Source: Caballeronia catudaia
Lineage (GTDB): Bacteria > Pseudomonadota > Gammaproteobacteria > Burkholderiales > Burkholderiaceae
DNA length: 64,000 nucleotides
NCBI RefSeq assembly: GCF_001544755.2
Contig: NZ_FCOF02000009.1
Location: 62,001 to 126,000 of the forward strand
Direction of reading: 5' to 3'
Shown piece after piece: positions 1-9,243 of the stretch. Position 1 is the first letter of the stretch. The number at the start of each line of letters is the position of its first letter. The translations under genes were made by a program, and so were the position numbers. Below the pieces are notes generated by a model. The model saw only the letters and a program-made list of their open reading frames with translations, searched no databases and was not told where the DNA came from.

Positions 1-613
1 CGCGCACCGTGCCGATGCCGGTAAGAATCGCACAGGCGCGGGCGCGCCACGCGTGGCCGTCCGCGCGCGCGTCTTCGCCGGTGATCCACTGGCTTTCGCC
101 CGATGGAAGGCCGGTGCGGCCGTCGAGCGTCGCCGCAACTTTCATGCGTACCCACGGACGGCGGCGCGTCATGCGCGACACGAAGCCGATGTTCATTTCC
201 TGCGCCTCGTTCGCGAGCAGGCCGCAGCGCACGTCGATGCCCGCGTCGCGCAACATCGCGAGACCGCGGCCCGACACCGTCGGATTCGGATCTTCCATCG
301 CGGCGATGACCTTCTCGACGCGCGCATCGATCAGCGCATGCGTGCACGGCGGCGTGCGCCCGAAGTGGCTGCACGGTTCGAGCGACACATAAGCCGTTGC
401 GCCGCGCGGGTCCTTGCCGCGCGAACGGGCGTCTTTCAGCGCCTGCACTTCGGCATGATCCTGACCGGCCGGCTGCGTGAAGCCCATGCCGATCACTTCG
501 CCGTTCTTGACGAGCACGCAGCCGACGCGCGGGTTCGGCGTCGTCGTGTACATGCCCTTCGACGCGAGCGCGAGCGCGCGCTCCATGTGGGTGAAGTCGG
601 TTTGCGAGAACAT
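1..613 (-). CDS. ribD: Bifunctional riboflavin deaminase/reductase RibD (partial)
   Basis: N-terminal 204 codons of RibD; the C-terminal part lies beyond the window's left edge. RibD deaminates and then reduces the pyrimidine intermediate of riboflavin synthesis. The zinc-binding deaminase motifs are visible: HAEVQAL and, further on, EPCSHFGRTPPC (PCxxxGrTPPC). They are followed by the start of the reductase domain (RPWVRMKVAATLDGRTG). The start ATG at 613 lies 18 bp after the hemL stop, so the two genes are probably co-transcribed. Only the missing C-terminus limits certainty. Confidence 0.95.
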   Translation of the reverse strand, partial: MFSQTDFTHMERALALASKGMYTTTPNPRVGCVLVKNGEVIGMGFTQPAGQDHAEVQALKDARSRGKDPRGATAYVSLEPCSHFGRTPPCTHALIDARVEKVIAAMEDPNPTVSGRGLAMLRDAGIDVRCGLLANEAQEMNIGFVSRMTRRRPWVRMKVAATLDGRTGLPSGESQWITGEDARADGHAWRARACAILTGIGTVR

Positions 614-631
614 CGGCGCGGCCCGGGAGCG

Positions 632-1915
632 TCAGGCCGCGAGCGACGCGAATGCGCCGCGCGCTGCGTCGAGGGTCGCGTCGATCACGGCGTCGTCGTG
701 CGCGCTCGACACGAAGCCCGCTTCGAACGCGGACGGCGCGAAGTACACGCCGGCGTCGAGCATCGCGTGGAAGAACGCGTTGAAGCGCTTCGTGTCGCCC
801 TGCTGGATCTGCGCGAAGCTGCCCGGCACGGTGTCCGAGAAGTACAGGCCGAACATGCCGCCGATCGAATCGGCGGAGAAGGGCACTTTGGCGTCGCGCG
901 CGGCTTTCGTCAGGCCATCGACGAGCTTGCGTGTCTGCTTCGCCAGATCGTCGTAGAAGCCGGGACGCTGGATCAGTTGCAGCGTCTTCAGGCCGGCGGC
1001 CACCGCGATCGGATTGCCCGACAGCGTGCCTGCCTGATACACGCCGCCGAGCGGCGCCAGATGCGCCATGATGTCGCGCCGTCCGCCGAACGCCGCCGCC
1101 GGCATGCCGCCGCCGATGACCTTGCCGAGGCACGTGAGATCCGGCTTGATGCCGTAGACCTGCTGCGCGCCGCCGAGCGCGACGCGAAAGCCGCACATCA
1201 CTTCGTCGAAGATCAGGACGGAACCGTACTCGTTGCAGCGCTCGCGCAGCGCGTTCAGGAACTCGGGCGTCGCGCGCACGAGATTCATGTTGCCCGCGAC
1301 CGGCTCGACGATCACCGACGCGATTTCCGCCCCGAACGCGCCGAACGCCTCGTTCAATTGCTCGACGTTGTTGTATTCGAGCACCGTCGTGTGCTTCGCG
1401 ATATCGGCGGGCACGCCCGCGGAAGTCGGGTTGCCGAACGTGAGCAGGCCGGAGCCGGCCTTCACGAGCAGGCTGTCCGCGTGACCGTGATAGCAGCCCT
1501 CGAACTTGATGATGCGGCTGCGGTTCGTGAAGCCGCGCGCGAGACGCAGCGCGCTCATGGTCGCTTCGGTGCCGGAGGACACCATGCGCACCTGTTCGAT
1601 CGACGGCACGAGCTTGCAGATTTCCTCGGCGATCTCGATTTCGGCTTCGGTCGGCGCGCCGAACGAGAAGCCGTTCGCGAGCACGCGCTGCACGGCGTCG
1701 AGGACTTCGGGATGCACGTGGCCGAGGATCATCGGGCCCCACGAGCCGATGTAGTCGATATAGCGCTTGCCTTCGGCGTCCCAGAAGTACGGCCCTTGCG
1801 CGCGCTCGATGAAACGCGGCGTGCCGCCGACCGAGCGGAACGCCCGCACCGGCGAGTTCACGCCGCCGGGAATGGTTCGCTGGGCGCGTTCGAAGAGAGC
1901 TTGATTCTTGGACAT
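632..1915 (-). CDS. hemL: Glutamate-1-semialdehyde 2,1-aminomutase
   Basis: 427-aa PLP enzyme of the C5 route to haem; converts glutamate-1-semialdehyde to 5-aminolevulinate. Full family length. Seen: the N-terminal [11 protein letters not shown] motif, [11 protein letters not shown] (the Asp that holds the PLP pyridine nitrogen) and [11 protein letters not shown], whose Lys near residue 265 forms the Schiff base. It has no alternative start of note. It sits directly upstream of ribD on the same strand, so two cofactor genes share an operon. Confidence 0.97.
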   Translation of the reverse strand: MSKNQALFERAQRTIPGGVNSPVRAFRSVGGTPRFIERAQGPYFWDAEGKRYIDYIGSWGPMILGHVHPEVLDAVQRVLANGFSFGAPTEAEIEIAEEICKLVPSIEQVRMVSSGTEATMSALRLARGFTNRSRIIKFEGCYHGHADSLLVKAGSGLLTFGNPTSAGVPADIAKHTTVLEYNNVEQLNEAFGAFGAEIASVIVEPVAGNMNLVRATPEFLNALRERCNEYGSVLIFDEVMCGFRVALGGAQQVYGIKPDLTCLGKVIGGGMPAAAFGGRRDIMAHLAPLGGVYQAGTLSGNPIAVAAGLKTLQLIQRPGFYDDLAKQTRKLVDGLTKAARDAKVPFSADSIGGMFGLYFSDTVPGSFAQIQQGDTKRFNAFFHAMLDAGVYFAPSAFEAGFVSSAHDDAVIDATLDAARGAFASLAA

Positions 1916-2078
1916 GGAGAAAGCCTGCGCTGAAAGTGGATGCGGGAGTCGCGAGGACCGGCCGGACGCTTAAGCGGCGACGCGTGCAGCGCGCACGATG
2001 CGCGGTCCGACGCGAAAAAACGATGCTGAAATTGTACCGGAGTCGATGCGAGGCAGCCCGTCGCGTCGTGTCCGGGGC

Positions 2079-2543
2079 TTACGCCGGCTTCGGGCGCTTC
2101 GCCGCGCGCCGTCCGGTCCGCTCGGTCCACAGCTTCTCCAGCGCGCCTTCGGCCATCGGCTTGATGAGCGTGCCGGACATCTGCGCGTCCCACGTCTGAA
2201 CCGAGAACGGATGCGCCCGCAATTCGTCGCGCGTGACGACGACTTCCTCGTGCGCGTCGGTGAGAAAGTCGTACACGAAATCGATGCACAGCCGATAGCC
2301 GCGCTTGCTCGCGGCGTCGGGCACTTCGTAAGGCGCGCGCGTCACCCAGCCCGACGCGAACACGCCCTTCGGTTCCTGCGACACGCGATGCACGAACACG
2401 CGGTCGCCCGGCAAGAGCCCGCGCGCGGTGCCGCAGCCCCAGACATCGGCGACGGCTTCGCCCGCTTTGACGCGCCGCGCGATATCGGGCAGTTCGGGCC
2501 AAGGCCACTTCTTCGGGCTCCAGATCAGCAGAAAGGCGGTCAT
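2079..2543 (-). CDS. EVE/PUA-like domain protein
   Basis: 154-aa soluble protein. The opening FLLIWSPKKWPWPEL, the central GLLPGDRVFVHR and GVFASGWVTRAPYEV are the pattern of EVE domains, PUA/YTH-like folds that bind modified bases and are often fused to HNH nucleases. Here the domain stands alone, with no nuclease next to it. Target and role are unknown. It lies between hemL and a divergent drug exporter, with no operon partner. The fold call is fairly firm; the function is not known. Confidence 0.7.
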   Translation of the reverse strand: MTAFLLIWSPKKWPWPELPDIARRVKAGEAVADVWGCGTARGLLPGDRVFVHRVSQEPKGVFASGWVTRAPYEVPDAASKRGYRLCIDFVYDFLTDAHEEVVVTRDELRAHPFSVQTWDAQMSGTLIKPMAEGALEKLWTERTGRRAAKRPKPA

Positions 2544-2703
2544 CGGGTCGACGAGACGATGAAGAAAAGAAGCGATGAGCTTAGCGCAACGCCGCGCTCA
2601 GGGCCGGATCACGGCGGCGCTCGCGTACAATGTTCGCTCTTTATTCGCCTTTTACGCGGCAGAAAGGCTGCGTAGCCTTAACTCTTCCCCTCTGGCGCAC
2701 TCC

Positions 2704-3915
2704 ATGTCCGACACCACCCGGCGCCGGCCCGATGGCCGTCTGATCCTGCTGCTCGGCGCGCTTGCCGCGTGCGGCCCGCTGTCGATCGACATGTATCTGC
2801 CGAGCCTGCCGGCGCTCGCCGCGTCTTTCGGAACCAGCCCCGCCGCCGCGCAAAGTACGCTCACGAGCTTCATGTTCGGCTTCTCGTTCGGCATGCTGCT
2901 CTATGGCCCGCTTTCCGACGCCTACGGCCGCCGGCCCGTCCTGCTCGGCGGCATCGCGCTGTACGCGCTCGCGAGCATCGGCTGCACGGCGGCGTGGTCC
3001 ATCGACGCGCTCGTCTTCGTGCGCTTCCTGCAGGCGCTCGGGGCGGGCGCGGCGTCGGTGCTCGCGCGCGCGATCGCCCGCGACGCCCACGAGCCGGGCG
3101 ATGCCGCTCGCGTGCTGTCGATGCTCTCCATCGTCACGTCGATCGGACCGTTGCTCGCACCGCTGATCGGCGGGCAACTGCTTCTGCTGGGCGGCTGGCG
3201 CGTGGTGTTCGTCGCGCTGACGCTCTTCGGCCTGACCTGCGCCGTGACCGCGTATCTGCGCGTGCCCGAGACGTGGCCCAAGGAGAAGCGCGCGAGCGCG
3301 GCGCTCGGCAAGTCGTTCGCGGCGTACGGTCATCTCCTGACCGATCCCGTCACCTGGGGCCACATGATGTGCGGCGGCATGGCGTTCGCGTCCATGTTCG
3401 CGTACATCACCGCGACGCCGTTCGTCTATATCGATTACTTCCACGTGAAGCCGCAGTACTACGGGCTGCTGTTCGGGCTGAACATCGTCGGCATCATCGC
3501 GGGCAATGTGCTCAATACGAAGTTCGTCGGGCGCATCGGCGCCATGAAGATGATTTCGGCCGCGTCGTTCGTGAGCGTCGCGGCGGCGCTCGCGGTCGCG
3601 CTCGTGTCGCTCACCGGCTGGGGCGGATTGTGGTCGATCGTCGCGACGCTCTTCTTTGTCGTCGGCGTCGTGGGCCTGCTTTCGGCGAATTGCACGACGG
3701 AGCTGATGCATCGCTATCCGAGGAACGCGGGCGCGGCTGCCGCCGTTTTTGGCGCGATGCAACTTGCGCTCGGCGCGCTCGCGAGCCTCGCGATCGGGCT
3801 CTTTCACGATGTGTCGCCGCATGGCATGGGCATCGTGATCGGCGTATGCGGCGTGTTGACCTTCGCGGGGCGCACGCTGGTGCTGCGCTCGCATGCGGCG
3901 CCCGTGAAGGTGTGA
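2704..3915 (+). CDS. Bcr/CflA family multidrug efflux MFS transporter
   Basis: 403-aa, 12-helix major facilitator. The opening LLGALAACGPLSIDMYLPSLPAL and GPLSDAYGRRPVLLGG (the loop 2-3 MFS motif) are typical of the Bcr/CflA drug:proton antiporters (bicyclomycin, chloramphenicol, sulfathiazole resistance types). The reading frame extends upstream to 2575, but the ATG at 2704 starts at the conserved N-terminus, so I use it. It ends one base before the convergent oligopeptidase gene, leaving no room for a conventional terminator. The true substrate cannot be read from sequence. Confidence 0.9.
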   Translation: MSDTTRRRPDGRLILLLGALAACGPLSIDMYLPSLPALAASFGTSPAAAQSTLTSFMFGFSFGMLLYGPLSDAYGRRPVLLGGIALYALASIGCTAAWSIDALVFVRFLQALGAGAASVLARAIARDAHEPGDAARVLSMLSIVTSIGPLLAPLIGGQLLLLGGWRVVFVALTLFGLTCAVTAYLRVPETWPKEKRASAALGKSFAAYGHLLTDPVTWGHMMCGGMAFASMFAYITATPFVYIDYFHVKPQYYGLLFGLNIVGIIAGNVLNTKFVGRIGAMKMISAASFVSVAAALAVALVSLTGWGGLWSIVATLFFVVGVVGLLSANCTTELMHRYPRNAGAAAAVFGAMQLALGALASLAIGLFHDVSPHGMGIVIGVCGVLTFAGRTLVLRSHAAPVKV

Positions 3916-3916
3916 A

Positions 3917-6028
3917 TCAGGCGAGCGGGCCGATGCTCGCCGCGAGGAACGTGAAGGCCGCCGCTTCCGCCCGCGCCACCGCTTCAGGCTCGACGCCCGC
4001 GCCGTGTCCGCCTTCGCCGGTTTCCTGATACCAGACCTCGCCGTGGCCTTGCGCCTGCATCTTCGCGGCCATTTTGCGTGCGTGGCCGGGATGCACGCGG
4101 TCGTCGCTCGTCGATGACGTGAAGAGCGCCGGCGGATACGCGATATCCGCGTCAACGTTCTGATACGGCGAATACGCCATCAGATGACGCAGATCGTCGG
4201 CGTCGTCCGGATCGCCGTATTCGTCCATCCACGATGCGCCCTGCAGCAGCAAGTGATAGCGCGCCATGTCGAGCAGCGGCACTTCGGAAAGCACCGCGCC
4301 GAACAGGTCGGGCCGCTGCACCATGCATACGCCCGTGAGCAGGCCGCCGTTGCTGCCGCCGCGAATCGCGAGCTGCTTTGGCGTGGTGACGCCGGTCTCG
4401 ACAAGCGCCTGCGCGACCGCGATGAAATCGTCGAACGAAATTTGCCGGTTCTCGCGCAGCGCCGCCTGATGCCACGCCGGCCCGAACTCGCCGCCGCCGC
4501 GGATGTTGGCGATCGCGTAGAGCCCGCCGCGCTCCAGCCATGCGATGCCGGTGGTCGCGTCGTAGTGCGGATCGAGCGCGACTTCGAAGCCGCCATAGCC
4601 GTAGAGCAGGCAAGGGCGCGTGTTCGCACTCGTTTCGAGGTCGCGTCCGATCAGCCAGTAGGGAATGCGCTCGCCGTCCGGCGCGATCGCGTGGCGGCGC
4701 ACGGCGCAAAGACCGCTCGCATCGAACTGCGCGGGCAGGCGCGCGAGCAGTCGCCACGGCGCGTCGCTCGCGAGATCGGCGTGATGGAGCGATGGCGGCT
4801 CCAGAAAGTGCTCGACGTGGATGAGCGCGGTATCGTCGCGCTCGCTGTCGATCGAATCGACCCAGGACTGGCTCGCCGCCGGGAGCGCGAAGTCGCGCGC
4901 GTCCCAGTCGCCGTTGTCTTGCGTTGGCGGACGCATTAGCGTGACGCGCGGCGCGCCGTCGTCCATCTGCGAGACGATGAGGAACTGTTTCGTGAAGTCG
5001 ATGCCCGCGAGCACGAGGCGCTCGGACGGCGTGAAAAGCGCGGTGAATTGGCGCGAGCCCGCGAGAAACGCATCGCGCCGGATGACCGTCAGCGTGCCGG
5101 GCGCATGGCGGCGGCCGCCCGCGTTCCAGAACTTGCGCGGCGTGACGAAGAGCCAGCCGTTCCAGTGCTCGACTTCCACGTGCGCCGGCAGATCGTACTG
5201 ACGCCATGCGTTGGCGGTTTCGTCGAGCCAGTAGTTGAGCGTGTCGTAGAAGCTCACCGCGCGCGAGGCGAGATGCAGCTTTTCGATGGGATCGTAGTCG
5301 ACGCCCGCCGATACGTCGCGCCGTTCGCCCTCGAACACGACGGGCGCATCGGCCAGCGGCGTGCCGCGCTTCCAGCGGCGCGACTGGCGCGGAAAGCCCG
5401 AGGTCGTCAGCGCGGGGCGCGGGTTTGTCTTGCTGTCGTCCCAGCCGACGTAGACCGTATCGCGATCGATCCACGAGATGTCGTGCTTGCCGACATCGGG
5501 CAGCGCGAAGCCCTCCGCGACAAAGCTTTTCGACGCGATCTCGAACTCGCGCACGATCACCGCATCCGAGCCGCCCGGCGACAGGCTCACGAGCGCGCGG
5601 TCGTAATCGGGGTAGAGCATGTCGAAGTCGGCGAGCGCCCAGCGGGTGTCGTCATCCGCGCGGGTGTTGAGGTCGAGCGCGTCGACGTCGAGGATCGTTT
5701 CCCATTCCGTCGCGCCCGCGAGCCACGAAGCCCAAGGCGTGCGACGCACGATGCCGAGCGGATGCGCGTCATCCTGCCACGTGTTGTAGGCCCAGTCGCC
5801 GTAGCGGGAACACGCGACGATGCGATCCTTCGATGTGTACGCTTTTTCGAGCCGTCCGGCCAGCGCGCGCGCTTCGGGTGTACGGCCGAACGCGGCTTCG
5901 GTGCGGCGGTTCTGGGCGTCGACCCAGGCTTGCGCGCGGGCGTCGTCGAGGGATTCGAGGCCGATGTAGGGATCGGCGCCTTCGACTGTGGGCCAGGCGA
6001 GTTCGGGATGCGCGGAGAGAAGTGTCAT
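3917..6028 (-). CDS. Prolyl oligopeptidase family serine peptidase (S9A)
   Basis: 703-aa protein with an N-terminal beta-propeller and a C-terminal alpha/beta-hydrolase domain. The nucleophile motif RGGSNGGLLTG, the acid in TSDDRVHPGHARKM and the His in GEGGHGAG form the Ser-Asp-His triad of family S9A. No signal peptide is seen from the chosen start (MTLLSAHPELAW, 6028), so a cytoplasmic peptidase that cleaves short proline-containing peptides is likely. The frame is open to 6097, but the extra 23 residues look like leader-derived noise. It reads tail-to-tail into the MFS exporter. Confidence 0.92.
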   Translation of the reverse strand: MTLLSAHPELAWPTVEGADPYIGLESLDDARAQAWVDAQNRRTEAAFGRTPEARALAGRLEKAYTSKDRIVACSRYGDWAYNTWQDDAHPLGIVRRTPWASWLAGATEWETILDVDALDLNTRADDDTRWALADFDMLYPDYDRALVSLSPGGSDAVIVREFEIASKSFVAEGFALPDVGKHDISWIDRDTVYVGWDDSKTNPRPALTTSGFPRQSRRWKRGTPLADAPVVFEGERRDVSAGVDYDPIEKLHLASRAVSFYDTLNYWLDETANAWRQYDLPAHVEVEHWNGWLFVTPRKFWNAGGRRHAPGTLTVIRRDAFLAGSRQFTALFTPSERLVLAGIDFTKQFLIVSQMDDGAPRVTLMRPPTQDNGDWDARDFALPAASQSWVDSIDSERDDTALIHVEHFLEPPSLHHADLASDAPWRLLARLPAQFDASGLCAVRRHAIAPDGERIPYWLIGRDLETSANTRPCLLYGYGGFEVALDPHYDATTGIAWLERGGLYAIANIRGGGEFGPAWHQAALRENRQISFDDFIAVAQALVETGVTTPKQLAIRGGSNGGLLTGVCMVQRPDLFGAVLSEVPLLDMARYHLLLQGASWMDEYGDPDDADDLRHLMAYSPYQNVDADIAYPPALFTSSTSDDRVHPGHARKMAAKMQAQGHGEVWYQETGEGGHGAGVEPEAVARAEAAAFTFLAASIGPLA

Positions 6029-6086
6029 GCGGTGCGAGCCAATCGGAATGCAAAACGCCGATTGTGCCTGTAATGGCGACGCAACG

Positions 6087-6113
6087 AAAAACGCCACGGC
6101 TCACCGTGGCGTT
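6087..6113 (-). terminator. Rho-independent terminator of the sugar ABC operon
   Basis: Perfect 10-bp stem (AACGCCACGG / CCGTGGCGTT) with a 4-nt loop, followed on the minus strand by a T-run. It lies 24 bp after the stop of the ATPase gene. Confidence 0.9.
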
Positions 6114-6136
6114 CGAACCCAATCAAAAAACCAGAT

Positions 6137-7255
6137 TCAAGCCAGCCGCTCTTCCGTCTGCGGATCGAACAGCACGGCCTTCGACACATCGAACAGCAGC
6201 GTCATGTTCGTAAGCGGCTGCGGATTCGACGCCGGATGCACGCGCGACACGATGCGCTTGCCGTTCACCTGCGCGAACACGAGCGTGTCCGGGCCGGTCG
6301 GCTCGATCACGTCGACGCGCACATCCACCGGCTGCAGGCTCGCATCCGACACATCGTGCGCGGCGCGCGAATCGGTGATGCGCTCAGGGCGCAGGCCGAG
6401 CACCACGTCCTGGCCGACCTTGCCGCGCAGACGGCCCGCATCGAACGGCAGAGTCAGCACTTTCTGCGCGACGCCCGTATCGACCTGCAAGCCGACGCCC
6501 GAGCCCGACTCGACCAGCTTGCCGGTGATGAAGTTCATCGGCGGCGCGCCGATGAAGCCCGCCACGAACAGATTCGACGGCGAATCGTAGATCTCCTGCG
6601 GCGCGCCGAACTGCTGCACGACGCCGTCCTTCATCACCGCGATGCGATCGCCGAGGGTCATCGCCTCGATCTGATCGTGCGTCACGTAGACGATCGTCGT
6701 GCCCAGACGCTGATGCAGCAGCTTGATCTCCGAACGCATCTCGATACGCAGCTTCGCATCGAGATTCGACAAAGGCTCATCGAACAGGAACATCACAGGA
6801 TCGCGCGCCAAGGCACGGCCCATCGCGACGCGCTGACGCTGACCGCCCGATAGTTGCCCCGGCTTGCGATCCAGCAGATGACCGATCTGCAAAGTCTCCG
6901 ACACGCGATCGACGATCTTCTTCTGCTCGTCCTTCGGCACCTTGCGGATATTCAGGCCGAACGAAATGTTGTCGCGCACGCTCATCGAAGGGTAGAGCGC
7001 GTAGGACTGGAACACCATCGCGATGTCGCGATCCTTCGGCGAGAGGTCGTTGACCGTCTTGCCGTCGATCATGATGTCGCCCTGCGTCACGTCTTCGAGA
7101 CCGGCGATCATGTTCAGCAAGGTCGATTTGCCGCAGCCCGAGCCGCCGACGAGGATCAGGAACTGACCGTCCTCGATGTCGATGTTGACGCCCTTGAGAA
7201 CCGGCACCCCGTTCGGGTAGGTCTTGTACACGTCACGGATGGAAAGGCTTGCCAT
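6137..7255 (-). CDS. Sugar ABC transporter ATPase (MalK/UgpC/GtsD type)
   Basis: 372-aa CUT1-family ATPase that powers sugar import at the inner membrane. Walker A GGSGCGKST, signature LSGGQRQRVAMGRAL, Walker B VMFLFDEPLSNLD, and a C-terminal MOBE/OB regulatory domain from about residue 240. Last gene of a binding protein - permease - permease - ATPase operon (10497 to 6137). The operon diverges from zwf-pgl-glk, as in the pseudomonad gts glucose/mannose system, so glucose or mannose uptake is the likely role. Automatic pipelines often call this family UgpC, but nothing here points to glycerol-3-phosphate. Confidence 0.92.
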   Translation of the reverse strand: MASLSIRDVYKTYPNGVPVLKGVNIDIEDGQFLILVGGSGCGKSTLLNMIAGLEDVTQGDIMIDGKTVNDLSPKDRDIAMVFQSYALYPSMSVRDNISFGLNIRKVPKDEQKKIVDRVSETLQIGHLLDRKPGQLSGGQRQRVAMGRALARDPVMFLFDEPLSNLDAKLRIEMRSEIKLLHQRLGTTIVYVTHDQIEAMTLGDRIAVMKDGVVQQFGAPQEIYDSPSNLFVAGFIGAPPMNFITGKLVESGSGVGLQVDTGVAQKVLTLPFDAGRLRGKVGQDVVLGLRPERITDSRAAHDVSDASLQPVDVRVDVIEPTGPDTLVFAQVNGKRIVSRVHPASNPQPLTNMTLLFDVSKAVLFDPQTEERLA

Positions 7256-7291
7256 TGTGAATCCTCTATCTCTATGTCGGACTAAAGCCGA

Positions 7292-8149
7292 TTAACCCTT
7301 CACCGCGCCGGCCGTCAGCCCGCGCACGAAATAACGTCCGGCGATCATGTAGACGAGAATCGTCGGCAAGGCGGCGATGATCGCGCCCGCCATGTCGACG
7401 TTGTATTCCTTCACGCCCGTCGATGTGTTCACGAGGTTGTTCAGCGCGACCGTGATCGGCATCGAATCCACGCCCGAAAACACGATACCGAACAGGAAGT
7501 CGTTCCAGATCTGCGTGAATTGCCAGATCAGGCACACCATGAAAATCGGCAGCGAGACGGGCAGCAGAATCTTCGTGAAAATGGTGAAGAAGCCCGCGCC
7601 GTCGATGCGCGCGGCCTTCACCAGTTCAGCCGGAATGCTCACGTAGAAGTTGCGGAAGAACATCGTCGTGAATGCGATGCCGTAGATCACGTGAACGAGC
7701 ACGAGGCCGGTCGTCGTGTTCGAAAGGCCGAGAAAACCTTGCAGACGCGCCATCGGCAGCAGGATCGCCTGGAAGGGAATGAAGCAGCCGACGAGCAGCA
7801 TCGTGAACAGGCCATCCGCCCCGCGGAAACGCCAGTGCGTGAGCACATAGCCATTGAACGCGCCGACGAACGACGAGATCAGCACGGCCGGAATCACCAT
7901 GCGCACGGAGTTCATGAAGAACGGCTGCATGCCGTCGCAGCGCACGCCGGTGCACGCTTCCTGCCACGCCTTCACCCACGGCGCGAAAGTGAAGTGCGAA
8001 GGCGGCGTCAGCAGATTGCCCGTGCGAAGCTGATCGAGATCCTTGAACGACGTCGACAGCATCACGTAGATCGGGAACAGGAAGTACAGCGCGAACAGAA
8101 TCAGCACCGCATAGATGACGGCGCGGCTCAAAGTCATCTTAGGCTGCAT
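7292..8149 (-). CDS. Sugar ABC transporter permease (MalG/GtsC type)
   Basis: 285-aa inner-membrane permease with six predicted helices. The EAA loop, which docks on the ATPase, is visible as ELVKAARIDGAGFFTIFTKILLP. Its first 11 bp overlap the 3' end of the preceding permease gene, so translation is coupled. It ends with a short charged tail (GLTAGAVKG), typical of the MalG side of CUT1 importers. Substrate inferred from context: glucose/mannose. Confidence 0.92.
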   Translation of the reverse strand: MQPKMTLSRAVIYAVLILFALYFLFPIYVMLSTSFKDLDQLRTGNLLTPPSHFTFAPWVKAWQEACTGVRCDGMQPFFMNSVRMVIPAVLISSFVGAFNGYVLTHWRFRGADGLFTMLLVGCFIPFQAILLPMARLQGFLGLSNTTTGLVLVHVIYGIAFTTMFFRNFYVSIPAELVKAARIDGAGFFTIFTKILLPVSLPIFMVCLIWQFTQIWNDFLFGIVFSGVDSMPITVALNNLVNTSTGVKEYNVDMAGAIIAALPTILVYMIAGRYFVRGLTAGAVKG

Positions 8150-9077
8150 TTCGCGTGCTCCTCGATTCGAGATACATGAGCGGCACGAGCACCGCGACGA
8201 CGGTGGCGAGCATCATCATCGACGACGCCGCGCCCACGCCCAACTGTCCGCGGTTGAACGAGAACGTGTACATGAAGATCGCGGGCAGCGACGACGACGT
8301 GCCCGGACCGCCCGCCGTCAATGCGACGACCAGGTCGAAGGTCTTGATCGTGATGTGGCAGAGAATCAGCAGCACGGAGAAGAACACCGGGCGCATGCTC
8401 GGAATCACGATCTTGCGGTAGATGGTCGGCAAACCCGCGCCGTCCATCTGCGCCGCCTTGAAGATTTCACTGTCGACGCCGCGCAAACCGGCGAGGAACA
8501 GCGCCATCACGAAGCCGGTCGATTGCCACACGGCCGCGATCACGACGCAGAAGATCGCCTTGTCCGGATCGCCGAGCCAGTTGAACGAGAAGCTCGTCCA
8601 GCCCCAGTCGTGGAAGACTTTTTCGAGGCCGAGGCCGGGATTCAGAATCCACTGCCACGCGGTGCCCGTCACGATGAAGGAAAGCGCCATCGGATAAAGG
8701 AAGATCGCGCGCAACGCGCCGTCGTTGCGGATCTTCTGGTCGAGAAGGATCGCGAGGAAGAGGCCGAGGAACACGCAAATCCCGATAAACGGAATGCCGA
8801 ACCAGCCGAGGTTGGCGGCGGAAGTCCACCAGACATCGTTGGCGAAGAGTTGTTTGTATCGGTCGAAGCCGGCGAAATCGTAGCGCGGCATCAGCCGCGA
8901 TTCCGACAGCGACAGATACCCCGTAATGGCGATGAAGCCGTACACGAAGACCAGCGCGATCAAGACGCTGGGAGCAAGCACCAGCTTCGGAATCAGGCGG
9001 TCGGCGAGCGCCGCCGTCGGTGATGCGCGACGGGGCGGGCTTTGCGGTTTCTTGTCCGCGGTGATGGAGGCAGTCAC
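8139..9077 (-). CDS. Sugar ABC transporter permease (MalF/GtsB type)
   Basis: 312-aa permease using a GTG start at 9077, preceded by CAGGAG seven bases upstream. The frame is open to 9206, but the extra 43 residues are Arg/Ala-rich and unlike the family. After a short N-terminal cytoplasmic stretch come the helices (KLVLAPSVLIALVFVYGF and on) and the EAA loop IFKAAQMDGAGLPTIYRKIVIP. Forms the heterodimeric channel with the 7292-8149 product. Confidence 0.88.
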   Translation of the reverse strand: MTASITADKKPQSPPRRASPTAALADRLIPKLVLAPSVLIALVFVYGFIAITGYLSLSESRLMPRYDFAGFDRYKQLFANDVWWTSAANLGWFGIPFIGICVFLGLFLAILLDQKIRNDGALRAIFLYPMALSFIVTGTAWQWILNPGLGLEKVFHDWGWTSFSFNWLGDPDKAIFCVVIAAVWQSTGFVMALFLAGLRGVDSEIFKAAQMDGAGLPTIYRKIVIPSMRPVFFSVLLILCHITIKTFDLVVALTAGGPGTSSSLPAIFMYTFSFNRGQLGVGAASSMMMLATVVAVLVPLMYLESRSTRNAA

Positions 9078-9193
9078 GACTCGACTCCTGGAAGATGCGC
9101 CGGCGCGTCTCGTGCGTAAGGCTGCACGGTCTCGCGCGCATGCGGCGAATGGCGGCGGCGCTAAATAGTGCGACGTTGCTTGTGGCTGACAAA

Positions 9194-9229
9194 CCGCCCG
9201 GCGCATGCGTCAGCACACGCGCCGGGCGG
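9194..9229 (-). promoter_or_regulatory. Intercistronic stem-loop between binding-protein and permease genes
   Basis: Perfect 11-bp GC-rich inverted repeat (CCGCCCGGCGC / GCGCCGGGCGG) with a 14-nt loop and only three T residues after it. It lies between the stop of the binding-protein gene and the permease start. In ABC import operons such hairpins act as partial terminators or 3' RNA stabilisers, so binding protein is made in excess. The function here is inferred. Confidence 0.65.
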
Positions 9230-9243
9230 ACACTGCCTTGCGC

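Noticed and set aside
53..1933. 626-codon plus-strand frame opposite hemL and ribD
   Set aside because: Arg/His/Ala-rich mirror translation of two well-recognised genes; typical GC-rich shadow.
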